A stretch of 7,601 bases of DNA from Pyrinomonadaceae bacterium. GTDB taxonomy: Bacteria > Acidobacteriota > Blastocatellia > Pyrinomonadales > Pyrinomonadaceae. The notes under the pieces were generated by a model that did no database searches, was not told where the DNA came from, and was given only the letters and a program-made list of their open reading frames with translations. A program made the position numbers and the translations under genes. The stretch's first letter is position 1; every line of letters begins with the position of its first letter. The DNA lies in assembly GCA_013812565.1 (NCBI GenBank), contig JACCTF010000595.1, positions 1-7,601 on the forward strand, written 5' to 3'. Below, piece after piece: positions 1 through 5,778 of the stretch.

Positions 1-107
1 GTACAACACCAGCGCAAGTGGCTGGACTTACCAACCATCAATGGAGTGTCCGTGAATTGTTAACTTTCGGCGCTTCTAATGTTTCAAAGATCATGTGAGG
101 AGTACCC
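1..107 (+). mobile_element. Right end of an insertion sequence, boundary approximate
   Basis: The transposase tail at 3-98 implies that the right terminus of its IS lies shortly downstream. Helicase-like coding begins in the same frame within a few codons, so the end should fall between about 98 and 125. A plausible terminal inverted repeat is the run at 96-107, which on the opposite strand starts GGGTACTCCTCA. This cannot be confirmed because the left IS end is outside the window. The target-site duplication is likewise not visible. The limit given is therefore a guess to within about 20 bases. Confidence 0.4.
3..98 (+). CDS. C-terminal tail of a DDE-type IS transposase (5' end outside window)
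   Basis: Frame 3 is open from the window edge to a TGA at 96-98 and encodes 31 residues. They include TPAQVAGLTNHQWSVRELL. A TPA-x-x-AGLT-x-H-x-W-(S/T)-x-x-ELL tail is typical of the extreme C-terminus of DDE transposases, where it follows the last catalytic Glu and a Y-N-x-x-RPH-like stretch (that part would lie left of the window). The residues fit the end of a complete transposase, since the stop falls a normal distance after the motif. The exact IS family cannot be fixed from 31 residues; an IS1-like or related family is possible. The other two forward frames stop at 52-54 and 61-63 and show nothing recognisable. Family recognition is from memory, without a database search. Confidence 0.65.
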   Translation, partial: TTPAQVAGLTNHQWSVRELLTFGASNVSKIM

Positions 108-206
108 TTTTCAACCGGCGAACGGCAAATCCCGCTCGCTTCCCTGAGCACCGCGCTTTCGCGCAACGAACGCATTCTGCGCGGCGTCGAAGGAAGCCGC
201 GAACGT
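99..206 (+). other. In-frame 5' extension of the helicase gene, no start codon; probable truncation scar
   Basis: Codons 99-206 are open and in frame with both the transposase stop (96-98) and the helicase TTG at 207. They encode 36 residues that look like real protein, for example RNERILRGVEGSRERLRRMW running across the proposed start. The Arg/Glu-rich helical stretch merges smoothly into the segment preceding the helicase Q-motif region (LLPHQ). No ATG, GTG or TTG occurs in this stretch; only weak candidates (CTG at 144 and 177, ATT at 174, ATC at 129) exist. This suggests the original helicase began further upstream and was cut by the IS insertion. Any surviving product would start at TTG 207, at ATG 216, or by read-through or a fusion transcript from the element. 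Confidence 0.55.
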
Positions 207-2774
207 TTGCGGCGAATGTGGCTGGCCTATGAAGCCCACGCGCTGCCGCTGATGGAAGGTGCCGCGTCGCTGACCGCCGCGAAGATTGATTTACTGCCGC
301 ACCAAGTCGTGCTCACCCACCGCGTCGCGACCGCTTTGCCGCGCCGCTTTCTCATTGCCGATGAAGTCGGACTCGGCAAGACGATTGAGACCGCGCTCAT
401 CCTGCGTGAACTCGCGAGTCGTGGCGAACTGCGCCGCGCGCTGATGGTTGTCCCTGCCGGTTTAGTCAACAACTGGCATCGAGAACTCAACGAAGTTTTC
501 CATTTGGATTTTGAAGTGTTCGGCAGCGAAGGCGACGTGACCGACCGCAAGTCTAACGCCTTCGCCAAGCATGACCTTTTAATCGCCAGCGTCGATACGT
601 TGAAGCGTCCGGCGCGCGTGCGTCGCTTGCTCGAAGCCGAGCCGTGGGATTTGATTGTCTTCGACGAAGCGCACCATCTCGCCGCCTACCGCAGCGGCAA
701 CAAAGTTCGTAAAACCGAAAACTACAAACTCGCCGAAGCCCTCAAGTCACACACACGCGATCTGCTTCTGCTCTCCGCGACGCCGCATCAGGGCGACCAT
801 TTCCGCTTCTGGATGTTGATTCAACTTTTGAATCCGACGCTTTTTAGAAGTCTCGAAGACATGACGGAAAATCGGCATCGCTTAAACTCCGTTGTCTTCC
901 GTCGCACGAAAGCCGATGCGTGTCGTCCCGACGGTTCACAGCTTTTCGCCCGCCGCTTCGTGCATACCGAATCGTTCACAATGTCGAATGCGGAACGCGC
1001 CTTTTACACTGAACTGCGCGAATATCTCGAAGACGGCTTCGCTCTCGCCAAGCGACAGGGAAATCAAGGGCGCGCGCTCGGCTTTGTGATGACGATTTTC
1101 CAAAAAATCGCCGCGTCGAGCTTCGCCGCCGTGCGCCGCACGCTGCGTCGTCGCTTGCTCATACTCACCGTCCACGAAGCCGTCTTGCGCGACCGCGATT
1201 TGGACATCGACGCCCGGACTGCGCTCTACGAAGAAGCGCGGGAAATCATTCGTCAAGAATTCGCTATTGCCGGCGACGATGCCATTAGCCGCAGCGAGAT
1301 TGACCGTATCCTTGCCGACTTAAAGTATCAAATACTCAAGCGGCTCGACGACGACGAATTAGCGTTGATGGCGGACGCGGATGCGAGCGAATCATCCGCC
1401 GCTCAAGCCGAAGACCTCGCCGCCTCCGCCGTTCACTTCGCGCTGCCGGAAGAACGCTTACGCATCGGTAAACTGCTCGATTGTTTTCCGGACGAGCGTG
1501 AAACGAAAATCGAAAAGCTGCTCGGCGCGCTCGGAACACTGTGGCAGCAGAACTCGAACGAAAAGGTTGTTATCTTCGCGACCTACCTTGGCACGGTTGA
1601 GTTAATCAACAACTCCATCGAAGCCGCGTTTCCGGGTCAGGGAGTCGTCGTTTTACGCGGCGGTGATCACGCGGCGAAGCTCGCCGCCGAACGCAAGTTT
1701 CGCCAGCCGCAGGGACCTCGAGTATTGGTCTGCACCGCCGCCGGACGAGAAGGAATCAACCTACAATTCGCCCGCGTGTTGTTCAACTTCGATTTGCCGT
1801 GGAATCCGATGGACATGGAACAGCGCATCGGGCGCATCCATCGCTACGGGCAAAACCACACTGCGCAGGTTTATAACCTCGTTCTCTCCGACACGATTGA
1901 AGGCAAAATCTTTCTTCTGCTCCAAGACAAGCTGCAAGAGATTGCCAAGACGCTCGGCAAAATAGACGAGCAAGGCAACATCGCCGAAGACTTACGCTCA
2001 CAAATTCTCGGTCAACTCTCCGAGCGTTTGAGCTATGAAAATCTCTACAAGGAAGCTCTCTCCGACCCGGAACTGCGCCGCACGCGCTTGGAGGTTGAAG
2101 CCGCCTTCGCCAACGCTTCCGAAGCACGGCGCGTGGTGTTTGACTTATTCCAAGACTTGGAAGGCTTTAGCATTGAAGACTACCAGCCTTTTGCCGATAG
2201 CCGCGCCGGTTTAGAGCGGCTTGTCAAATTCATCGGGCACGCGATTGAAGATGAAGATTCACAGTTGCGGAAGACCGGCGAAAACTCCTATGAGATTCAC
2301 CAACCGAATCGCGGAACGCCGACGCGCTTGACTACTGATCGAGAGTTTGCTCAATCGCGTGATGACACGTCGCTAATTGGATTAGATCACCCGTTCGTGC
2401 AGCAACAACTTCGTCGCTGGTCAAATCTTGAACCTGAGATGTTGGGTGCGGCAGTTACCAAAGATGAATGTGAGTCGGCAGTGTTAACCTGGTGGTTCAT
2501 CCAAACACAACGATCAAACAACGAGATGCGTTCGTATCTGTTCCCTCTTGCCGTAGGCTTAAACGGGAATCGCATACCTGCGCTCGAACAAAACGCCGAA
2601 TTCATGTTTCACGAAGCACCCGCCGTCAGCAATCTCACCGAAGATGCACGCAAACGGCTTTTGCAAGAACATCTCGAACCGATGCTAAACCGCGAGCTTC
2701 AGTTTCAAGGCTTAGTCAAACAAGACAGAAGCTTTACCGCACTACTGCTCGCGTGGCTCGAAATCAATCCTTAG
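207..2774 (+). CDS. SNF2/RapA-like superfamily 2 helicase, probably N-terminally truncated
   Basis: This encodes an ATP-dependent DNA translocase/helicase of the SNF2 type, presumably cytoplasmic. The 855 residues hold a complete motor: DLLPHQ (28-33), Walker A DEVGLGKT (52-59), motif Ia VVPAGLVNNW (81-90), motif II DEAH (153-156) and motif III SATPHQGD (190-197). The second RecA lobe has motif IV KVVIFATY (453-460), motif V TAAGREGINLQF (510-521) and motif VI QRIGRIHRYGQ (539-549). An Asp/Ala-rich linker lies at about 381-410, and the C-terminal ~290 residues have no motif I recognise. Related bacterial helicases include RapA/HepA and DrmD of class 1 DISARM; none of the DISARM partners (drmA, drmB, drmC, methylase) is in the window. 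The start is uncertain: TTG 207 is the first usual start codon, without a convincing Shine-Dalgarno, and coding-like sequence continues upstream to an IS end. Expression and function are therefore doubtful, although the reading frame is otherwise intact. Confidence 0.85.
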   Translation: MRRMWLAYEAHALPLMEGAASLTAAKIDLLPHQVVLTHRVATALPRRFLIADEVGLGKTIETALILRELASRGELRRALMVVPAGLVNNWHRELNEVFHLDFEVFGSEGDVTDRKSNAFAKHDLLIASVDTLKRPARVRRLLEAEPWDLIVFDEAHHLAAYRSGNKVRKTENYKLAEALKSHTRDLLLLSATPHQGDHFRFWMLIQLLNPTLFRSLEDMTENRHRLNSVVFRRTKADACRPDGSQLFARRFVHTESFTMSNAERAFYTELREYLEDGFALAKRQGNQGRALGFVMTIFQKIAASSFAAVRRTLRRRLLILTVHEAVLRDRDLDIDARTALYEEAREIIRQEFAIAGDDAISRSEIDRILADLKYQILKRLDDDELALMADADASESSAAQAEDLAASAVHFALPEERLRIGKLLDCFPDERETKIEKLLGALGTLWQQNSNEKVVIFATYLGTVELINNSIEAAFPGQGVVVLRGGDHAAKLAAERKFRQPQGPRVLVCTAAGREGINLQFARVLFNFDLPWNPMDMEQRIGRIHRYGQNHTAQVYNLVLSDTIEGKIFLLLQDKLQEIAKTLGKIDEQGNIAEDLRSQILGQLSERLSYENLYKEALSDPELRRTRLEVEAAFANASEARRVVFDLFQDLEGFSIEDYQPFADSRAGLERLVKFIGHAIEDEDSQLRKTGENSYEIHQPNRGTPTRLTTDREFAQSRDDTSLIGLDHPFVQQQLRRWSNLEPEMLGAAVTKDECESAVLTWWFIQTQRSNNEMRSYLFPLAVGLNGNRIPALEQNAEFMFHEAPAVSNLTEDARKRLLQEHLEPMLNRELQFQGLVKQDRSFTALLLAWLEINP

Positions 2775-2792
2775 AGAGCATTACCGATCAAC

Positions 2793-2883
2793 GTACGGAG
2801 CATGATGTCAGTACCGCCTGCTGCAAGCTGGGCGGGCGGCGAACTATAAACCCGCCCGCTACTGCAGGCGGTACTGACCGTAC
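2793..2883. repeat. REP-like imperfect palindrome between convergent genes
   Basis: GTCAGTACCGCCTGC at 2807-2821 is perfectly reverse-complemented at 2864-2878. An inner pair, GGGCGGG at 2830-2836 and CCCGCCC at 2851-2857, continues the stem across an asymmetric internal loop (8 and 6 bases). This leaves a 14-base AT-containing apical loop (2837-2850). A further outer pair, GTACGG 2793-2798 with CCGTAC 2878-2883, suggests the stem was once longer and that about 8 bases (2799-2806) differ between arms. The size, GC-rich core and intergenic position fit a REP/REPIN-type element. It sits between the 3' ends of two convergent genes and could block read-through from both sides, but it has no T-run and is not a standard intrinsic terminator. 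Confidence 0.75.
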
Positions 2884-2900
2884 ACGCAATCGTTAAGAAG

Positions 2901-5513
2901 TCACTGCGCCTTTGATGACAAGGCCTCGCCCCGAAATCGGAGATTTGTTTCAAACAACTTCAACACGCGTTTGTACTCATCCGCCCAGCTCGACGGTTGT
3001 TCGAAAGCGTGATCCTCGACTGGGTAAACCGCTAGCTCCCAGTTCTCCTTGCGCAACTCGATCAAGCGCTGAACCAGTCGCACCGTATCCTGGAAGTGGA
3101 CGTTCGTATCCACCATGCCGTGGCAGATCAAGAGTGCTCCCTTTAACCCTTCGGCATGGTAGATCGGCGAGCTTCGCTTATAAGCTTCTGTATCGGTCTG
3201 CGGCAGATTGAGGATATTTGAGGTGTACGGATGGTTGTAGTGCGCCCAGTCGGTGACAGGTCTGAGCGCTGCTCCAGCAGCGAACACGTCCGCTTCAGTA
3301 AACATCGCCATGAAGGTGATAAACCCGCCGTAGCTTCCGCCGTAGATACCGACGCGCTTCGGATCAACTCCGTGCTCCGCAACAAGGTAGCGCGCGGCAT
3401 CAACGTGATCCGTCAAATCTTTGCCGCCCATGTGACGATAGATGCCTGTGCGCCAATCGCGTCCGTAACCGGCCGAGCCGCGATAGTCCACATCGATCAC
3501 AACATAGCCTCGCTCCATCAGCATATGATGAAACATATACTCGCGAAAGTATTGACTCCACCAGCGATGAACGTTCTGTAGATAACCCGCGCCGTGGACG
3601 AAGACGACGGCTGGTCCGCCCTTTTGGAAGTTTGCGGGTTTGTACAAACGCGCGTGCACCATCTGACCATCGCGCGCTTTGAAGTCGATGATCGGCGGAT
3701 CGATCCAGTTGTAACTGAAAAAGTCCGGCACGGGCGAGGTGGTTATTTGAACGGCATCGGCTCCCGGTTTGTTTGCGGCAAGGTAAAGCTCCGGCGGTTT
3801 ATTGCTGTAGGAGCGCACCGCAGCCAGCATTGTTTCGTCAGGCGACAGATCCGCTTGATTGTTGCCGGGCATTGAAGTGAAGCGCGTCCGCGGGCCGCCT
3901 TTGATCAACATCGAATAGAGATGACGCTCGCCGAAATGCGTTTCGCTAGACGTGAAATAGAACTTGGTCTTATCCCTTGAGAGCTTCACATCGAAGACTT
4001 CAAACTGGCCCTCGGTCAACTGTAGGGGTTCGCCTCCTTCGGTCGAAACCGTGTAGAGATGCGAGTAACCGCTCTGCTCCGATTGAAAGTAGATGGTGCG
4101 GTTATCGGGCAGCCAGCCGAGCGTGGAAGCGCCCGGGCCGCCAACCCAAGCATCGTCATGGATGGTGGCGAGCGTCTTTGTTTTTCCGGTTGCCGGATCA
4201 AGCATCAACACCCACCGATCCTTGTTGTCAAAAGACCGGGCTAACATCACCGCACGCAGTCCGTCATCCGACCAGACAAGCGAGAAGAGTTGCACCTCAC
4301 GATTGCCGGATTGGTTTTCGCTTCCCTGCCGCTGGCCTGTTTGGTTCTGCTGCGCAACGGTTTCGGTTTGCGATTGCTGACTTCCTCCGGTTTGTTGCCG
4401 AGCTTGATTCTGCTGCGTGGCAGTTCCCTGTTCGCGTTGCGCTTGTTCGGTCGCGTTGCCTTCGGTACGCACTTGCACACGCGGAGCGGCGTCAACCCGC
4501 TGACTATGTTCAACCCATCGCACATCGCCGGTTTCAGTAGCGACAACTGCTAAACGCGTGCGCCCCTGCGCGTCTCCGACCTTCGGGCGGCTCGGAATAG
4601 TTTCGGTGTAAGCCGTCTCGGTGACGTAGTTCGGCACAACCGCGTTCTTCGCGCCGGTGGCTTGCTGGTTGATCGTCGCAATCACATGAGCGCCGTCGGG
4701 AGCGAGCGTTAGATTGATTAGCGATTGACCTGTCGGAATCTGAAACGGTCGACGCTTCTCGCGCTGTTTGCGCTTGGCCTCTTGCTCTTCGCGTCGTTCG
4801 GCTCGCTCGCGCACGGCTTCAAGCAGACTGCGTTCCTCCTTCTTGAGCAACTCCTGATTCGTCGTGCCGCGTTGCTGCTCTCGTCTATCGGAGCCTTCGC
4901 TGCTGCCGGTAGAACCGGCTGAACGCGATCCGCTTTGATCACTTGCGCCTCCACCAGTGCGGATGTCCGTTAACTGGGTGAGCGATCCGCCGTCGAGCGC
5001 GAGCACGTAGAGATTGTTCTGCCGCGTGAAGTAGATGTGCCTTTGGTCCTGTGTGAAGTGGGCGTTGCTCTCCGTCTCGGTGGTGCGTGTGATCTGTTGC
5101 CGCGCGTCCCTGGCATGATCGTGAAGAAAGATGTCGCCGTCTTCAGTAAAGACCGTCAGCTTCTTATCCTTTGACACCTCACCCGCAGCGGGCGGGGCGC
5201 GCCGTGCTTCCTCCTCCGAGAGTTTGCGAAGCCCACGGCCATCGCGGTCCACGACATAGAGATCTGATTCCTTCAGACGCGGTTCGCCGGCGCGCTTCCA
5301 ACGGAAGTAGACGCGCCGGCTGTCCTGCGACCAACGCACCCCGGTCGGAGGATAGCCGACCAGGTTCGGTCCGCGCATGATGTTGTCGACAGTTAATTCA
5401 AACTTCTTCGGAGCAGTTTGTTGCGAGATCGTTACAAGCGGAGTCAAAGAAAGGAGAAGCGAGATGTGAAGGCAAACGGCGATTACAGAACGCCCGCGGC
5501 TTAGAGTTTTCAT
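2901..5513 (-). CDS. Exported S9 family serine peptidase (DPP IV/prolyl oligopeptidase-like)
   Basis: This is an extracytoplasmic serine peptidase that likely cleaves short peptides. From the ATG at 5513 it is 870 residues: an N-terminal signal peptide (KTLSRGR, then a hydrophobic stretch to about residue 30), a beta-propeller domain with WSQDS- and SPDET-type blade motifs (about 45-600), and a C-terminal alpha/beta hydrolase. The triad is complete: Ser727 in GGSYGG, Asp802 in HGMVDTNV, His835 in EDHAF, with spacing as in DPP IV. HGAGY (640-644) probably marks the oxyanion region. The frame extends 15 codons further to a TTG at 5558, but ATG 5513 places the signal peptide correctly and is preferred; neither start has a strong Shine-Dalgarno. 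Two low-complexity inserts interrupt the propeller. I do not see the Glu-Glu motif that anchors free N-termini in true dipeptidyl peptidases, so an oligopeptidase or acylaminoacyl-peptidase activity is also possible. It is divergent from the M28 peptidase gene. Confidence 0.9.
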   Translation of the reverse strand: MKTLSRGRSVIAVCLHISLLLSLTPLVTISQQTAPKKFELTVDNIMRGPNLVGYPPTGVRWSQDSRRVYFRWKRAGEPRLKESDLYVVDRDGRGLRKLSEEEARRAPPAAGEVSKDKKLTVFTEDGDIFLHDHARDARQQITRTTETESNAHFTQDQRHIYFTRQNNLYVLALDGGSLTQLTDIRTGGGASDQSGSRSAGSTGSSEGSDRREQQRGTTNQELLKKEERSLLEAVRERAERREEQEAKRKQREKRRPFQIPTGQSLINLTLAPDGAHVIATINQQATGAKNAVVPNYVTETAYTETIPSRPKVGDAQGRTRLAVVATETGDVRWVEHSQRVDAAPRVQVRTEGNATEQAQREQGTATQQNQARQQTGGSQQSQTETVAQQNQTGQRQGSENQSGNREVQLFSLVWSDDGLRAVMLARSFDNKDRWVLMLDPATGKTKTLATIHDDAWVGGPGASTLGWLPDNRTIYFQSEQSGYSHLYTVSTEGGEPLQLTEGQFEVFDVKLSRDKTKFYFTSSETHFGERHLYSMLIKGGPRTRFTSMPGNNQADLSPDETMLAAVRSYSNKPPELYLAANKPGADAVQITTSPVPDFFSYNWIDPPIIDFKARDGQMVHARLYKPANFQKGGPAVVFVHGAGYLQNVHRWWSQYFREYMFHHMLMERGYVVIDVDYRGSAGYGRDWRTGIYRHMGGKDLTDHVDAARYLVAEHGVDPKRVGIYGGSYGGFITFMAMFTEADVFAAGAALRPVTDWAHYNHPYTSNILNLPQTDTEAYKRSSPIYHAEGLKGALLICHGMVDTNVHFQDTVRLVQRLIELRKENWELAVYPVEDHAFEQPSSWADEYKRVLKLFETNLRFRGEALSSKAQ
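4299..4475 (-). other. Gln/Asn/Thr/Gly-rich low-complexity insert in the S9 propeller domain
   Basis: This covers about residues 347-405 of the S9 protein. The segment is dominated by Gln, Thr, Gly, Asn and Ser and holds a short imperfect internal repeat, QQNQ(A/T) followed by Arg/Gly/Gln residues, encoded at about 4404-4415 and 4341-4352. It sits between TGDVRWVEHSQ and LFSLVWSDDG, two normal propeller strands, so it is probably a disordered surface loop. The repeat suggests growth by local duplication. No frameshift is needed to explain it: the reading frame continues and the flanking motifs are intact. Confidence 0.6.
4743..4961 (-). other. Charged, coiled-coil-like insert in the S9 propeller domain
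   Basis: This covers about residues 185-257 of the S9 protein (numbered from ATG 5513). It begins with a Gly/Ser-rich stretch (TGGGASDQSGSRSAGSTGSS) and passes into a very charged run, with heptad-like Glu/Arg/Leu spacing around ELLKKEERSLLEAVRERAER and then EEQEAKRKQREKRR. It separates two recognisable propeller segments (LTQLTDIR before, SLINLTLAPDGAHV after), so it looks like an insertion within or between blades. Acidobacterial S9 peptidases often have a similar charged insert here, as far as I recall; a role in surface interaction or oligomer contact is speculation. Confidence 0.6.
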
Positions 5514-5544
5514 CTGTACACTCGAACTGATTTTCTGTTGCTTA

Positions 5545-5573
5545 ATGTTAGTAGGCAATCGGCAACGGGTTAA
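5545..5573 (-). promoter_or_regulatory. Weak candidate sigma70-type promoter for the S9 peptidase gene
   Basis: Read on the - strand, TTAACC (5573-5568) and TAACAT (5550-5545) each match four of six positions of the -35 and -10 consensus, with a 17-base spacer. Transcription would start near 5538 and give a leader of about 25 bases before ATG 5513, which also argues against the TTG start at 5558. Matches of this quality are common by chance, so this is only a candidate. Confidence 0.2.
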
Positions 5574-5768
5574 GCACTCGTGAGAGTATCAAGGTTATGA
5601 ACAAAGCTCTCTGCCGATTCGCCCCGGCGAGTATATCAACGCCGTGTCGCCCCATGCACCCGGTTAGCAAAACCCGTCGAACAAAGCAGCGGCGGAAAGT
5701 GCATCCATCTCCAAGATATTTTGTGGCATACTGCCGCTAAAGTAGCAGTGAAAAGATTAGCTTCGGTT

Positions 5769-5773
5769 GGAGG
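5769..5773 (+). promoter_or_regulatory. Shine-Dalgarno site of the M28 peptidase gene
   Basis: GGAGG lies five bases upstream of the ATG at 5779 and fixes the start of the M28 peptidase gene. It is the clearest ribosome binding site in the window; the other two large genes lack one of comparable strength. Confidence 0.75.
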
Positions 5774-5778
5774 CCCTA

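Larger units (their letters stand above)
5514..5778. other. Divergent intergenic region between the S9 and M28 peptidase genes
   Basis: These 265 bases separate two divergently transcribed exported peptidases and must hold both promoters unless one is distant. I see no tRNA, riboswitch or small ORF worth calling. Contents I can point to are a weak sigma70-type candidate for the S9 gene (5545-5573), a short inverted repeat ACTGC/GCAGT (5730-5749), and the M28 ribosome binding site (5769-5773). The frame of the S9 gene extends into this region as far as 5558 through a TTG, which I consider non-coding. Confidence 0.6.

Noticed and set aside
227..568. Open frame of 113 codons on the - strand opposite the helicase N-terminal region
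   Set aside because: It is the complement of the region carrying Walker A and motif Ia. The Ser/Arg-rich translation is typical of a shadow frame, and it has no ribosome binding site.
2793..2883. The palindrome as a classical intrinsic terminator
   Set aside because: Neither side has a U-tract after the stem. It may still reduce read-through but does not meet the usual criteria.
2492..2896. A + strand frame running past the helicase stop into the palindrome
   Set aside because: It overlaps conserved helicase C-terminal coding in another frame, its tail is translated repeat sequence, and its composition is not protein-like.
2771..2953. A 60-codon - strand frame spanning the palindrome
   Set aside because: Most of it is the inverted repeat plus the 3' end of the S9 gene in another frame; there is no family resemblance and no start signal.
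3977..4540. Open frame of 187 codons on the + strand opposite the S9 peptidase gene
   Set aside because: It lies wholly antisense to a peptidase with an intact triad, its translation has no recognisable domain, and its composition mirrors the Gln-rich codons on the other strand. The same applies to other + strand frames within 2912-5380.
5181..5200. AGCGGGCGGG at 5187-5196, identical to part of the palindrome's core, as a possible second REP copy
   Set aside because: Only 10 GC-rich bases match, the GTCAGTACC arm is absent, and the stretch lies in the continuous S9 reading frame, so chance is sufficient.
5514..5558. Upstream TTG start (5558) for the S9 peptidase adding 15 residues
   Set aside because: It would place polar residues (PTNIKQQKISSSVQ) before a normal signal peptide, and the stretch overlaps the only promoter-like sequence. 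ATG 5513 is better.
5721..5740. TGGCA-TACTGCCGC as a sigma54 promoter for the M28 gene
   Set aside because: The spacing between the GG and GC elements is nine rather than ten bases and the -12 TTGC element is missing.
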